Source: Rhodospirillaceae bacterium (GTDB lineage: Bacteria > Pseudomonadota > Alphaproteobacteria > CACIAM-22H2). Taken from it: a stretch of 57,203 nt of DNA. Position 1 is the stretch's first letter. Each line of letters opens with the position of its first letter. The position numbers were made by a program, and so were the translations under genes. The stretch lies in the NCBI GenBank assembly GCA_022843945.1, contig JALHMR010000032.1, positions 1 to 57,203 on the forward strand, given 5' to 3'. Below are positions 41,422 through 49,178 of this stretch, piece after piece. The notes under the pieces were generated by a model. The model saw only the letters and a list, made by a program, of their open reading frames with translations, was not told the DNA's origin and did no database searches.

Positions 41422-42896
41422 TCGCCACCCATCTGCCGGCCCTGCAGGTCGTGATCCCGCTCCTCGCCGCCCCGATCTGCGCGATGCTGCGGCGCGGATC
41501 GCATGCCTGGGCCTGGGCGACGGTCGTGAGCTGGACGATGCCGGTCATCGCGGTCGCGATCCTCCTCCAGGTTCTCGAAGGCGGCACGATCTCCTACTGG
41601 ATCGGCAGCTGGGAGCCGCCCTGGGGCATCGAGTACCGGATCGACACCGCCAATGCCTTCGTGCTCGTTCTGGTATCGGCGATCGGCGCGGTGGTGATGC
41701 CCTATGCGCGCGCCAGCCTCGAGCGCGAGATGCCCGCCGACCGGCAGGTCTGGTACTACACGATGTACCTGCTGTGCCTGACCGGCCTGCTCGGCATGGC
41801 GGCCACCGGCGACGCCTTCAACGTCTTCGTCTTCATGGAGATCGCCTCGCTGTCGAGCTACGTGCTGATCGCGCTCGGGCGCGACCGGCGGGCGCTCGTC
41901 GCGGCGTACCAGTACCTGATCGTCGGCACGATCGGCGCCACGTTCTACGTCATCGGCGTCGGCTTCCTCTACGTCATGACCGGCACGCTGAACATCGCCG
42001 ATCTCGCCGAACGCCTGCCCCTGGTCGAAAACCAGCGCCCCGTATTCGTCGGCCTCGCCTTCCTGACCGTCGGCCTGTCGCTGAAGCTGGCGCTGTTTCC
42101 GCTGCATTTCTGGCTGCCCGGCGCCTACGCCCACGCGCCGTCGGTGGCCACCGCCTTCCTCGCCGCGTCGGCGACGAAGGTCGCCATCTACCTGATGCTG
42201 CGTTTCTTCTTCACCGTGTTCGGCGCGTCGTATCCGCTGGCCGACCTCGCCATCCCGGCCCTGTGGATCGCGCTCTCGCTCGCGGCGATCGTTCTCGCCT
42301 CGATCACGGCGATCTATGAGAACGACGTCAAGCGCATGCTGGCTTTCTCGAGCGTCGCCCAGATCGGCTACATCACGCTCGGTATCGGTCTCAACTCCGA
42401 GGCCGGGCTCACCGGTTCGATCGTCCACCTGTTCAATCATGGTCTGATGAAGGGGGCGCTGTTCCTGCTCGTGGGCGGCATCGCCTACTCGACGGGCGCC
42501 GTGACGGTGGACCGCATCGCCGGCCTCGCGCGGCGCATGCCCCTGACCTTCGCCGGCCTGGTGATCGGCGGGATGAGCATGGTCGGCGTCCCGGGTACCG
42601 TCGGTTTCGTCAGCAAATGGTATCTCGTGCTGGCCGCCGTCGAGCGCGGCTGGTGGTGGCTCGCCGTGCTGATCGTTGCCAGCTCCGTGCTCGCTCTCGT
42701 CTACATGGGCCGCCTCGTCGAGGCCGCCTATTTCCGGCCCGCCCCGGCCAGCAGCGCCGGGGACCAGGAGATGCCGCTGTCGATGCTTGTGCCCGCCTGG
42801 GTCCTGGTCGGGGCGTGCGTCTATTTCGGCCTCGACACCGGGCTCACGGCCGAGGTCGCGGCACAGGCCGCGCGCGGACTGCTGGGGACGCCATGA
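41418..42896 (+). CDS. mrpD: MrpD/MnhD-type proton-pumping subunit (antiporter-like 1)
   Basis: 492 aa from GTG 41418, with about 14 membrane segments of the NuoL/M/N family. Key residues are E141 in 'FVFMEIASLSSY' and K223 in 'LSLKLALFPLHFWLP', and the 'NDVKRMLAFSSVAQIG' segment. All ionisable residues expected for a proton channel are present. The first of three antiporter-like subunits in this operon; it overlaps its neighbours by 4 bases on both sides. Confidence 0.92.
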   Translation: MIATHLPALQVVIPLLAAPICAMLRRGSHAWAWATVVSWTMPVIAVAILLQVLEGGTISYWIGSWEPPWGIEYRIDTANAFVLVLVSAIGAVVMPYARASLEREMPADRQVWYYTMYLLCLTGLLGMAATGDAFNVFVFMEIASLSSYVLIALGRDRRALVAAYQYLIVGTIGATFYVIGVGFLYVMTGTLNIADLAERLPLVENQRPVFVGLAFLTVGLSLKLALFPLHFWLPGAYAHAPSVATAFLAASATKVAIYLMLRFFFTVFGASYPLADLAIPALWIALSLAAIVLASITAIYENDVKRMLAFSSVAQIGYITLGIGLNSEAGLTGSIVHLFNHGLMKGALFLLVGGIAYSTGAVTVDRIAGLARRMPLTFAGLVIGGMSMVGVPGTVGFVSKWYLVLAAVERGWWWLAVLIVASSVLALVYMGRLVEAAYFRPAPASSAGDQEMPLSMLVPAWVLVGACVYFGLDTGLTAEVAAQAARGLLGTP

Positions 42897-44353
42897 GCGG
42901 CGCCGCGACGATGCTGCTGGCGATGGCCGTGCCGCTGGCCGGCGCGCTGCTGATCGCGCTGTCGCACGGCCGGCCGAACCAGCGCGAGGCGGTGACCCTG
43001 GTCACCGCGGCGGTCATGTTCGGCCTGGTCGCCTCCCTGGTTCCCGAGGTGATGGCCGGCGGCCGGCCGGCAACCCAGCCGTGGACCGTGCTGCCCGGGC
43101 TCGACCTGCAGTTCGTGCTCGAGCCCCTCGGCATGCTGTTCGCACTCGTCGCCTCGTTCCTGTGGATCGTCAACTCGATCTATTCGATCGGCTATATGCG
43201 CGCCAACCAGGAGCCGCGGCAGACCTCGTTCTACGTGTTCTTCGCCCTCGCGCTATCGGCGACGCTCGGCATCGCCTTTGCCGGCAACCTGTTCACGCTG
43301 TTCCTGTTCTACGAGATGCTGACGCTCTCGACCTATCCACTGGTCACCCACAAGCGAACGGATGAGGCCCTGCGCGCCGGCCGCATGTATCTGCTGCTGC
43401 TCATCGGCAGCTCGATCGTCCTCTTCCTGCCGGCGATCGTCTGGGTCTCGTGGGCGGCAGGCACCACGACATTCGCGCCGGGCGGCATCGTCGCCGGCGT
43501 TCTGACACCCGGCGAAACCGGCTGGCTGCTGGCGCTGTTCGCCTTCGGCATCGGCAAGGCGGCGATCATGCCAATGCATCGCTGGCTGCCGGCGGCGATG
43601 GTGGCGCCCACCCCGGTCAGTGCGCTGCTGCACGCGGTCGCGGTGGTCAAGGCCGGCGTGTTCAGCATCGTCAAGATCACGGTCTACGTCGTCGGTGTCG
43701 ACAACCTGGCGCGGGTGGGCGCCGGCGACTGGCTGGTCTATGCCGCCGGCACGACAGTGATCGTCGCCTCGCTGATCGCGCTGGCCCAGGACAATCTCAA
43801 GCGCCGCCTCGCCTACTCGACCGTCAGCCAACTCTCTTACGTCGTCCTGGCCGCGGCCATCTTCACGCCGGTATCGATCGTCGCCGCTGCGCTTCATATT
43901 GCCGCGCACGCCTTCGGCAAGATCACGCTGTTCTTCGCCGCCGGATCGATCTATACGGCCGCGCACAAGACCGAGGTGAGCGAGCTCGATGGCATCGGCC
44001 GGCGTATGCCGTGGACGATGGGCGCCTTCGCCATCGGTGCGCTCAGCATGATCGGCGTGCCGCCAGCCGCGGGCTTCATCAGCAAATGGTACATGGCCGG
44101 TGCTGCGCTCGCCGCCGGGGAGAATTTCGCCCTGGCGGTCATTGTCTTGAGCACGCTGCTCAATGCCGCCTATTTCGTGCCGATCGTCTACGCCGCGTTC
44201 CTCAAGCCCGAGCCGGCCGGCGGCCCCGACCACGGCGAGGCGCCGTGGCCGATGGTTGTCGCGCTGGTCGCCACCGCTGCCGGTACCGTGCTGCTCTTTC
44301 TGTTACCCAATCTGCCGCTCTCCCTGGCGCGGCAACTGGCGGGACTGCCATGA
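42893..44353 (+). CDS. Second MrpD/NuoM-like antiporter subunit
   Basis: 486 aa, NuoL/M/N family. E141 in 'LFLFYEMLTLSTY', K222 in 'FGIGKAAIMPMHRWLP' and 'QDNLKRRLAYSTVSQL' are kept, so it should be competent for ion movement. It is more like the 'hydrogenase-4/Mbh' antiporter-like subunits (HRWLPAAMVAPTPVSALLHA) than to the preceding MrpD. Starts at ATG 42893 by ATGA overlap. There is no full-length MrpA (NuoL-type, ~800-900 aa) in the operon, so this protein may occupy its place together with the subunit at 40091. Confidence 0.9.
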   Translation: MSGAATMLLAMAVPLAGALLIALSHGRPNQREAVTLVTAAVMFGLVASLVPEVMAGGRPATQPWTVLPGLDLQFVLEPLGMLFALVASFLWIVNSIYSIGYMRANQEPRQTSFYVFFALALSATLGIAFAGNLFTLFLFYEMLTLSTYPLVTHKRTDEALRAGRMYLLLLIGSSIVLFLPAIVWVSWAAGTTTFAPGGIVAGVLTPGETGWLLALFAFGIGKAAIMPMHRWLPAAMVAPTPVSALLHAVAVVKAGVFSIVKITVYVVGVDNLARVGAGDWLVYAAGTTVIVASLIALAQDNLKRRLAYSTVSQLSYVVLAAAIFTPVSIVAAALHIAAHAFGKITLFFAAGSIYTAAHKTEVSELDGIGRRMPWTMGAFAIGALSMIGVPPAAGFISKWYMAGAALAAGENFALAVIVLSTLLNAAYFVPIVYAAFLKPEPAGGPDHGEAPWPMVVALVATAAGTVLLFLLPNLPLSLARQLAGLP

Positions 44354-44589
44354 GCCCCTTGCACCCTTTCACCGCGCGCACCGCGCGGATCCTGTGGATC
44401 GTCTTTGCCGCTATCCTGGCGCTCACCGTGGCGGGCGAGTTGTTCATCCACCGCCACAGCCTGTTCGGCATCGACGGGAGTTTCGGCTTCAACGCCTGGT
44501 ACGGCTTCATCGCCTGCGTCGGCCTGGTGGTTGCGTCGCGCCTGATCGGTTTCGTCCTGAAGCGGCCGGATACCTACTATGACCGCTAG
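44350..44589 (+). CDS. Small membrane protein within the antiporter operon
   Basis: 79 aa from ATG 44350 (ATGA overlap). Two hydrophobic segments ('ILWIVFAAILALTVAGELF' and 'WYGFIACVGLVVASRLIGFV') are joined by 'HRHSLFGIDGSFGFNA'. It ends with 'LKRPDTYYDR'. Its gene overlaps the next one by 11 bases, so it is an integral part of the operon. Proteins with a 'HPxFGIDGxFGFxAWYGF' pattern accompany similar antiporter clusters in proteobacteria, from memory; no function is established. Confidence 0.8.
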   Translation: MSPLHPFTARTARILWIVFAAILALTVAGELFIHRHSLFGIDGSFGFNAWYGFIACVGLVVASRLIGFVLKRPDTYYDR

Positions 44590-46264
44590 CGTCCTCCTCC
44601 CGCCGGCGCTGGCGCTGTTTCTCGGCGCGGCTTTCATGACCGTGGCGCACGGGCGCCTGCGGGCGGCGGTCATGCTGCTGGCGCCGCTCGCGGCGCTGGC
44701 GCTGGTCTGGCAAACGCCCGACGGGAACGCCGGCATTTCCGGTTTCCTCGGCTACGATCTCGTCCTGGTGCGCGGCGACCGGCTCAGCCGCTGGTTCGGC
44801 ACCGTCTTCGCCCTCATGGCTTTCGCCGGCGGGCTGTTCGCGCTCAACCAGGAGAGCCGGCTCGAGGCCGTTGCCGCGCAGGTCTACGCCGGCGGCGCAC
44901 TGGGCGTAGTCTTCGCCGGCGATCTCCTGACCACCTTCGTGTTCTGGGAGATCATGGCGCTCGCCTCGACCGCCGTGGTGTGGAGCGCCGGGGGCGCGTC
45001 GCGGGCCGCCGGCCTGCGCTATCTCCTCATCCACCTGCTCGGTGGCGTGCTGCTGATGGTCGGCCTGGCCGGCGAGGCGCAGGCGACCGGCAACCTGGCC
45101 TTCAACGCGATGACGCCCGACACGCCGGCGCGCTGGCTGATCCTCGCCGGCTTCCTGATCAACGCCGGCGCGCCGCCGCTCTCCGCCTGGCTGCCTGACG
45201 CCTATCCGCAATCGTCGTACAGCGGCATGGTAGTGCTCTCCGCCTTCACCACCAAGACCGCGGTCTACGTGCTGCTGCGCGGCTTCCCCGGCGCTGAGAT
45301 CCTGATCTGGGTCGGGCTTTACATGGTGTTCTACGGCATCGTCTACGCGATCCTCGAGAACGACATGCGCCGCATCCTCGCCTACAGCATCGTCAACCAG
45401 GTCGGTTTCATGGTGGCGGGGATCGGCATCGGCACCGAGCTGGCGCTCAACGGCGCCGCCTCGCACGCCTTCGCCCACATCATCTACAAGGCGCTGCTGC
45501 TGATGTCGGCTGGCTCGGTGCTGTACATGACCGGCAAGTCCAAATGCACCGAGCTCGGCGGCCTGTTTCGCAGCATGCCCCTGACCGCGGTCTGCGGCAT
45601 CGTCGGCGCGCTGGCGATCTCCGCCTTTCCGTTCACCTCCGGTTTCGTCACCAAGTCGATGATCAGCGACGCGGCCGGGCAGGAAAAGCTGATGCTCGTG
45701 TGGATCCTGCTGGCGGCGGGCTCAGCCGGCGTGTTCCTTCACGCCGGCATCAAGTTCCCGTGGTTCGTCTTCTTCCAGCGCGATTCCGGGCTGCGCCCGC
45801 CCGATCCGCCGCTGAACATGCGCGCGGCGATGGTCCTGTTCTCGTTCCTGTGCATCCTGCTGGGTGTCGCGCCGGGCCTGCTCTACCGCTGGCTGCCCTT
45901 CACGTCCACCTACGAGCCCTACACCGCCGATCATGTGGTGACCCAGCTGCAGCTGCTGCTGTTCTCGGGCCTGGCCTTTTTCATGCTGCTCGGGGTCCTG
46001 CGCCGGACACCGACGGTCACGCTCGACATCGACTGGTTCTATCGCCGCCTGGGGCCGGCGGCGGCGGCGGCTCTGGGCAAGATCATCGGGTCTGCCTGGA
46101 AAAACACGGCGGGCGCCACGGGCCAGGCGACGGCGGATATCGGCGGGCTGATCGGCCGCGTGGCGCGCGAGAGCGTTCTCGCCCGCGCCCAGGCCAGCGG
46201 CACGATGGCCCTGTTCGCCGTCCTCATGCTCGCGGTCTATCTGGTGGTCGAATTCGTCCGTTGA
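44579..46264 (+). CDS. Third MrpD/NuoN-like antiporter subunit with altered channel residues
   Basis: 561 aa, NuoL/M/N-type fold. The TM5 glutamate is kept (E124 in 'TTFVFWEIMALAS'). Where the other two subunits have the broken-helix lysine before 'WLP', this one reads 'FLINAGAPPLSAWLP' with N195. The later 'DxKRxLAYS' lysine is Arg ('ENDMRRILAYSIVNQVG'). An extra C-terminal region (~465-561) includes 'DIDWFYRRLG' and a final membrane helix, as in NuoL-like/Mbh-type subunits. Last gene of the operon; it may be structural or move ions by a changed path. Confidence 0.9.
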   Translation: MTASVLLPPALALFLGAAFMTVAHGRLRAAVMLLAPLAALALVWQTPDGNAGISGFLGYDLVLVRGDRLSRWFGTVFALMAFAGGLFALNQESRLEAVAAQVYAGGALGVVFAGDLLTTFVFWEIMALASTAVVWSAGGASRAAGLRYLLIHLLGGVLLMVGLAGEAQATGNLAFNAMTPDTPARWLILAGFLINAGAPPLSAWLPDAYPQSSYSGMVVLSAFTTKTAVYVLLRGFPGAEILIWVGLYMVFYGIVYAILENDMRRILAYSIVNQVGFMVAGIGIGTELALNGAASHAFAHIIYKALLLMSAGSVLYMTGKSKCTELGGLFRSMPLTAVCGIVGALAISAFPFTSGFVTKSMISDAAGQEKLMLVWILLAAGSAGVFLHAGIKFPWFVFFQRDSGLRPPDPPLNMRAAMVLFSFLCILLGVAPGLLYRWLPFTSTYEPYTADHVVTQLQLLLFSGLAFFMLLGVLRRTPTVTLDIDWFYRRLGPAAAAALGKIIGSAWKNTAGATGQATADIGGLIGRVARESVLARAQASGTMALFAVLMLAVYLVVEFVR

Positions 46265-46294
46265 CGCCGAGCCGGGACGGATTGGCTGACCACC

Positions 46295-46319
46295 GCGCCC
46301 TTCGCTAGCCGACGGGCGC
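46295..46319. terminator. Possible bidirectional hairpin between antiporter operon and pdxA-like gene
   Basis: GCGCCC and GGGCGC arms enclose a 13-base loop in the 54-base convergent spacer; the right arm touches the pdxA-like stop codon. No U-tract. Weak evidence. Confidence 0.35.
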
Positions 46320-47335
46320 TAGGCGGCCTTCAGCCGGCGGGCCGCGCCCATGCGGCAGGCGATGCGGAACGCCTGGCGCGTCGCCTCGGGGTTGGCGATA
46401 CCCTGGCCGGCGATCTCGTAGGCCGTGCCGTGGGCCGGCGTGCAGATCGGGATCGGCAGCCCGCCGAGCACCGTGACGCCCTTGTCGAAGCCCATGAGCT
46501 TGATCGCGATCTGCCCCTGGTCGTGAAACATGCTGAGCACCGCGTCGAACTTGCCGTCGCGCGCCCGCAGGTAGACCGTGTCCGACGGGAACGGCCCTTC
46601 GACGGCGAGCTGCATCGCCTTGGCCTTCTCCACCGCCGGGGCGATGATGTCGATCTCCTCGCGCCCGAAATTGCCGCCATCACCGCCATGCGGGTTGAGC
46701 GCCGCCACGGCGATCCGCGGCCGGGCGAACCCCGCCGCCTGCATCGCGCTGTTCGTCAGGCGCAGCGCGTCGAGAATGCGCTCGACGCTGAGCAGCGAGC
46801 TCACCTTGGCGAGCGGCACGTGCGAGGTGACGCGCGCGTTCCAGATCTTCTCCAGCACGTTAAACTCGCCGTAGCTGCCCTTGTGCCCGAGGACGTCAGC
46901 GGCCAGCTGCAGCTCGTCCTCGTAGGGGTTGCCGGCCAGGCGCAGCGCTGTCTTGTTGAACGGCGTGAAGCACAGCGCGTCGACGATGCCGCGCTTCGCC
47001 AGCTCGAGCCCGTGCTTGAAATTGGCCATGGCGAAGGCGCCGCCCGCGGCCGAGGCCTCGCGCAGCGTGATGTTGCGCGGGTCAAGGTGCTCGAGATCCA
47101 GAAAGATCGGCCGCCCGGCCGAGAGCATCGCTTCCTCGGCCTTGCGCACCACAGGCAGGTTCAGCGACATCTTGGCCACCTTCTCGCCGGCGGCGAGCAC
47201 GCGGCGATCGCCGATGACGAGGAGAGCCGCCTGCGCGGTTTCCGGCATGGCCAGCAGCTTCGCCATCAGCTCCGGGCTGATGCCGCACGGATCACCCATG
47301 ACCAGGCCGACGCGGGCAGGCAAGACGTCACTCAT
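46319..47335 (-). CDS. PdxA-family NAD-dependent dehydrogenase (PdxA2-like candidate)
   Basis: 338 aa. PdxA oxidises and decarboxylates 4-phospho-hydroxythreonine; PdxA2 members act on 4-phospho-threonate or -erythronate. Metal ligands are visible as H172 in 'VTSHVPLA', H216 in 'ALNPHGGDGG' and H271 in 'SMFHDQGQIAIK', close to E. coli positions 166, 211 and 266. 'GDPCGISPEL' is the family's N-terminal motif. It is divergent from a TRAP transporter and near a 3-hydroxyisobutyrate-dehydrogenase-like gene, a context that favours sugar-acid catabolism over pyridoxine synthesis. No DUF1537 kinase, the usual partner of PdxA2, is in the window. Confidence 0.88.
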   Translation of the reverse strand: MSDVLPARVGLVMGDPCGISPELMAKLLAMPETAQAALLVIGDRRVLAAGEKVAKMSLNLPVVRKAEEAMLSAGRPIFLDLEHLDPRNITLREASAAGGAFAMANFKHGLELAKRGIVDALCFTPFNKTALRLAGNPYEDELQLAADVLGHKGSYGEFNVLEKIWNARVTSHVPLAKVSSLLSVERILDALRLTNSAMQAAGFARPRIAVAALNPHGGDGGNFGREEIDIIAPAVEKAKAMQLAVEGPFPSDTVYLRARDGKFDAVLSMFHDQGQIAIKLMGFDKGVTVLGGLPIPICTPAHGTAYEIAGQGIANPEATRQAFRIACRMGAARRLKAA

Positions 47336-47387
47336 CGGTATCCTCCCTCGGGCGTCCTTTATGACTCACCCGGGCGCGCCAAGTCAT

Positions 47388-47415
47388 CCTGAATGTTGCA
47401 TTCAGAATTCAGAAG
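47388..47415. promoter_or_regulatory. Candidate GntR/FCD operator between pdxA-like and dctP
   Basis: TGAATGTTGCATTCA (47390-47404) is a perfect 6-3-6 palindrome and overlaps an adjacent near-palindrome TTCAGAATTCAGAA. It lies in the 138-base divergent spacer, 60-85 bases before the dctP start. Assignment to the GntR regulator at 50482 is inference. Confidence 0.55.
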
Positions 47416-47473
47416 GGGCAACATCCCATCAGCGACGCCGGAACGGCGCGCTCACAGACAAGGGAGAAACGCC

Positions 47474-48481
47474 GTGACACCGATCCAATCGCTCACGCCG
47501 ATGCTCGCCGCCTGCGCGGTGGCCCTCGGCACCCTGACCCTCGCGACAACCGCCACGGCGCAGACCGTGCTGCGCTACGCCCATGTCGGCGCCGAGGGTG
47601 AATCGCAGACCCGCTACGCCACCGAGCTCGCCGCCATGGTCAAGCAGAAGACCGAGGGACGCGTCGACATCCGCGTCTTCCCGGGCTCGCAGCTCGGCAA
47701 TCTCAGCGAGATGATCAACGCCGTGCGCATCGGCAGCGTCGCCATGGCGCATCACGACTTCGCCTCGCTCGACCGCATCGTCGAGGACGTCGGCGTGTTC
47801 AACGCGCCGTTCATCTACCGCGACGCCCGGCACGCGATGAAGGCAACCGACGAGCGGACCTCGCCGGTGATGGCCGACATCAACAAGCAGCTCGTCGACA
47901 AGGGCGGCATCCGCATCGTCGGCAATTTCTACCGCGGCGCGCGCCAGCTCTCGGCCAAGTTCCCGGTGAAGAGCCCCGACGATCTCAAGGGCCGCAAGAT
48001 CCGCGGCGTGCCGATCAAGCTGTGGAACACGATGATCGGCGGCATGGGGGCCATCCCGACGCCCGTCGAAATCACCGAGCTGATGACGGCGCTGCGCACC
48101 GGCGTGGTCGACGGCCAGGAGAACCCGCTCAACAACATCATCGCCCAGAAGTTCTACGAGGTGCAGCCCTACATCATGATGACCAGCCACATGGAATCGG
48201 TCCTCGGGCTGTTCGTCAACGAAGCCGCGTGGCGCAAGCTGTCCGATCGTGACCGCGCGCTGTTCGGCGAGGCGACCACCGAGATGGCGGCGCGCTCGCT
48301 CGTCTGGGCCGATGAATCGGTCAAGAAGGACCAGGACTTCCTGCGCTCGCAGAAGGTCACGATCATCGAGGCGAAGGACGGCCTGAACCTCAACGCCTTC
48401 CGCACCGCGGTGAACGCCCAGCTGCAGAAGGACTTCCCGGGCTGGACCCCCCATATCCAGAAGATCCAGGCGATCCAGTAA
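47474..48481 (+). CDS. dctP: TRAP transporter periplasmic substrate-binding protein (DctP)
   Basis: 335 aa from GTG 47474, with AGGGAGA upstream; the longer frame to 47393 runs through the operator region. A Sec signal peptide ends near 'TTATAQ'. The DctP fold shows 'LRYAHVGAEGESQTRYA', 'GSQLGNLSEMINAVRIG' and the carboxylate-binding Arg region 'LKGRKIRGVP', then 'GVVDGQENPLNNI'. It delivers an organic acid to the DctQM permease. Two strong hairpins follow the stop codon before dctQ. The substrate is probably a sugar acid given the neighbours (inference). Confidence 0.93.
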   Translation: MTPIQSLTPMLAACAVALGTLTLATTATAQTVLRYAHVGAEGESQTRYATELAAMVKQKTEGRVDIRVFPGSQLGNLSEMINAVRIGSVAMAHHDFASLDRIVEDVGVFNAPFIYRDARHAMKATDERTSPVMADINKQLVDKGGIRIVGNFYRGARQLSAKFPVKSPDDLKGRKIRGVPIKLWNTMIGGMGAIPTPVEITELMTALRTGVVDGQENPLNNIIAQKFYEVQPYIMMTSHMESVLGLFVNEAAWRKLSDRDRALFGEATTEMAARSLVWADESVKKDQDFLRSQKVTIIEAKDGLNLNAFRTAVNAQLQKDFPGWTPHIQKIQAIQ

Positions 48482-48487
48482 GGGCTT

Positions 48488-48526
48488 GGGGGCGCAGCGC
48501 GCTGATGGGAAGCGCGACGCGCCCCC
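48488..48526 (+). promoter_or_regulatory. Intercistronic hairpin right after dctP
   Basis: Outer arms GGGGGCGC/GCGCCCCC and inner arms CGCGCT/AGCGCG form a bipartite stem 6 bases after the dctP stop. No U-tract, so likely a message stabiliser or partial terminator. Confidence 0.75.
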
Positions 48527-48542
48527 GCTGCTTCGTGTACCA

Positions 48543-48560
48543 CCCCCGCGAAAGCGGGGG
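48543..48560. repeat. CCCCCGCGAAAGCGGGGG palindrome
   Basis: A perfect 7-base-pair stem with GAAA loop, of a dispersed type common in high-GC alphaproteobacteria. It is the second hairpin between dctP and dctQ. Confidence 0.75.
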
Positions 48561-48665
48561 GCCGGAAGCCACGAGTCTCGAACCTGCCCGGGATGCCCCC
48601 GTTGCGCACCGTCGCCGGCCGCTGTGGTCGCTGACGGCGCGAGGACCGGGGCGCGGGCATGACAG

Positions 48666-49163
48666 ATGTCTTTGGTGATGCCCCTCCTCCACACCATCCG
48701 ACTGGGCTGTATCGCGATCGGCTGCTTCGCCCTCGCGGCGATCGTCATCCTGCCGACGACCCAGATCATCCTGCGCGAGTTCGGCGCGCCGCTTGTGGGC
48801 ATGGAGGAGCTTGCCCGTTACTTCATGATCGTCGTGACCTTCGTCGGCATCCCGCTGGTGAACCACGAAGGCGGCCATATCCGCATGGACGAAATCCACC
48901 GCTTCATCCCCGCCTACGCCTCCCTGATCCTGCGCGTCCTCGTCGCCATCGTCTCCGGCGCTGCGTTCGGTATCGTCGTCGTGGCCATCTACTCATCTCT
49001 CGTCATCACGATGGGCAGCAGCACGCCGTCGCTCGGTATTCCGTTCTGGCTCTTCAACCTGCCGGCGATCATCGGCCTTTCGGTCGGCGCCGTGGAGTTC
49101 GTCCTGCAAGCCTGGCGCATCGCGCGCGGTCGCGACGAAGCCGCACCGCCCCGCCTCGCCTGA
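48666..49163 (+). CDS. dctQ: TRAP transporter small permease (DctQ)
   Basis: 165 aa, four membrane segments. Family landmarks are 'EELARYFMIVVTFVGIPLV' read here as EELARYFMIVVTF, then 'EGGHIRMDEI' between helices 2 and 3. ATG 48666 is used; ATG 48678 is a possible alternative. It pairs with DctM 15 bases downstream to form the Na+-driven importer. Confidence 0.92.
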   Translation: MSLVMPLLHTIRLGCIAIGCFALAAIVILPTTQIILREFGAPLVGMEELARYFMIVVTFVGIPLVNHEGGHIRMDEIHRFIPAYASLILRVLVAIVSGAAFGIVVVAIYSSLVITMGSSTPSLGIPFWLFNLPAIIGLSVGAVEFVLQAWRIARGRDEAAPPRLA

Positions 49164-49178
49164 TCGGACGCGCCGCCT

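Noticed and set aside
48565-48590. A tRNA-like TCTCGAACCT stretch
   Set aside because: No acceptor stem, anticodon arm or T-arm can be assembled around it; it belongs to the repeat-rich dctP-dctQ spacer.
47429-48802. A 457-codon minus-strand open frame over dctP
   Set aside because: It is antisense to a clear DctP with signal peptide; its His/Arg/Asp-rich composition is typical of a high-GC shadow frame.
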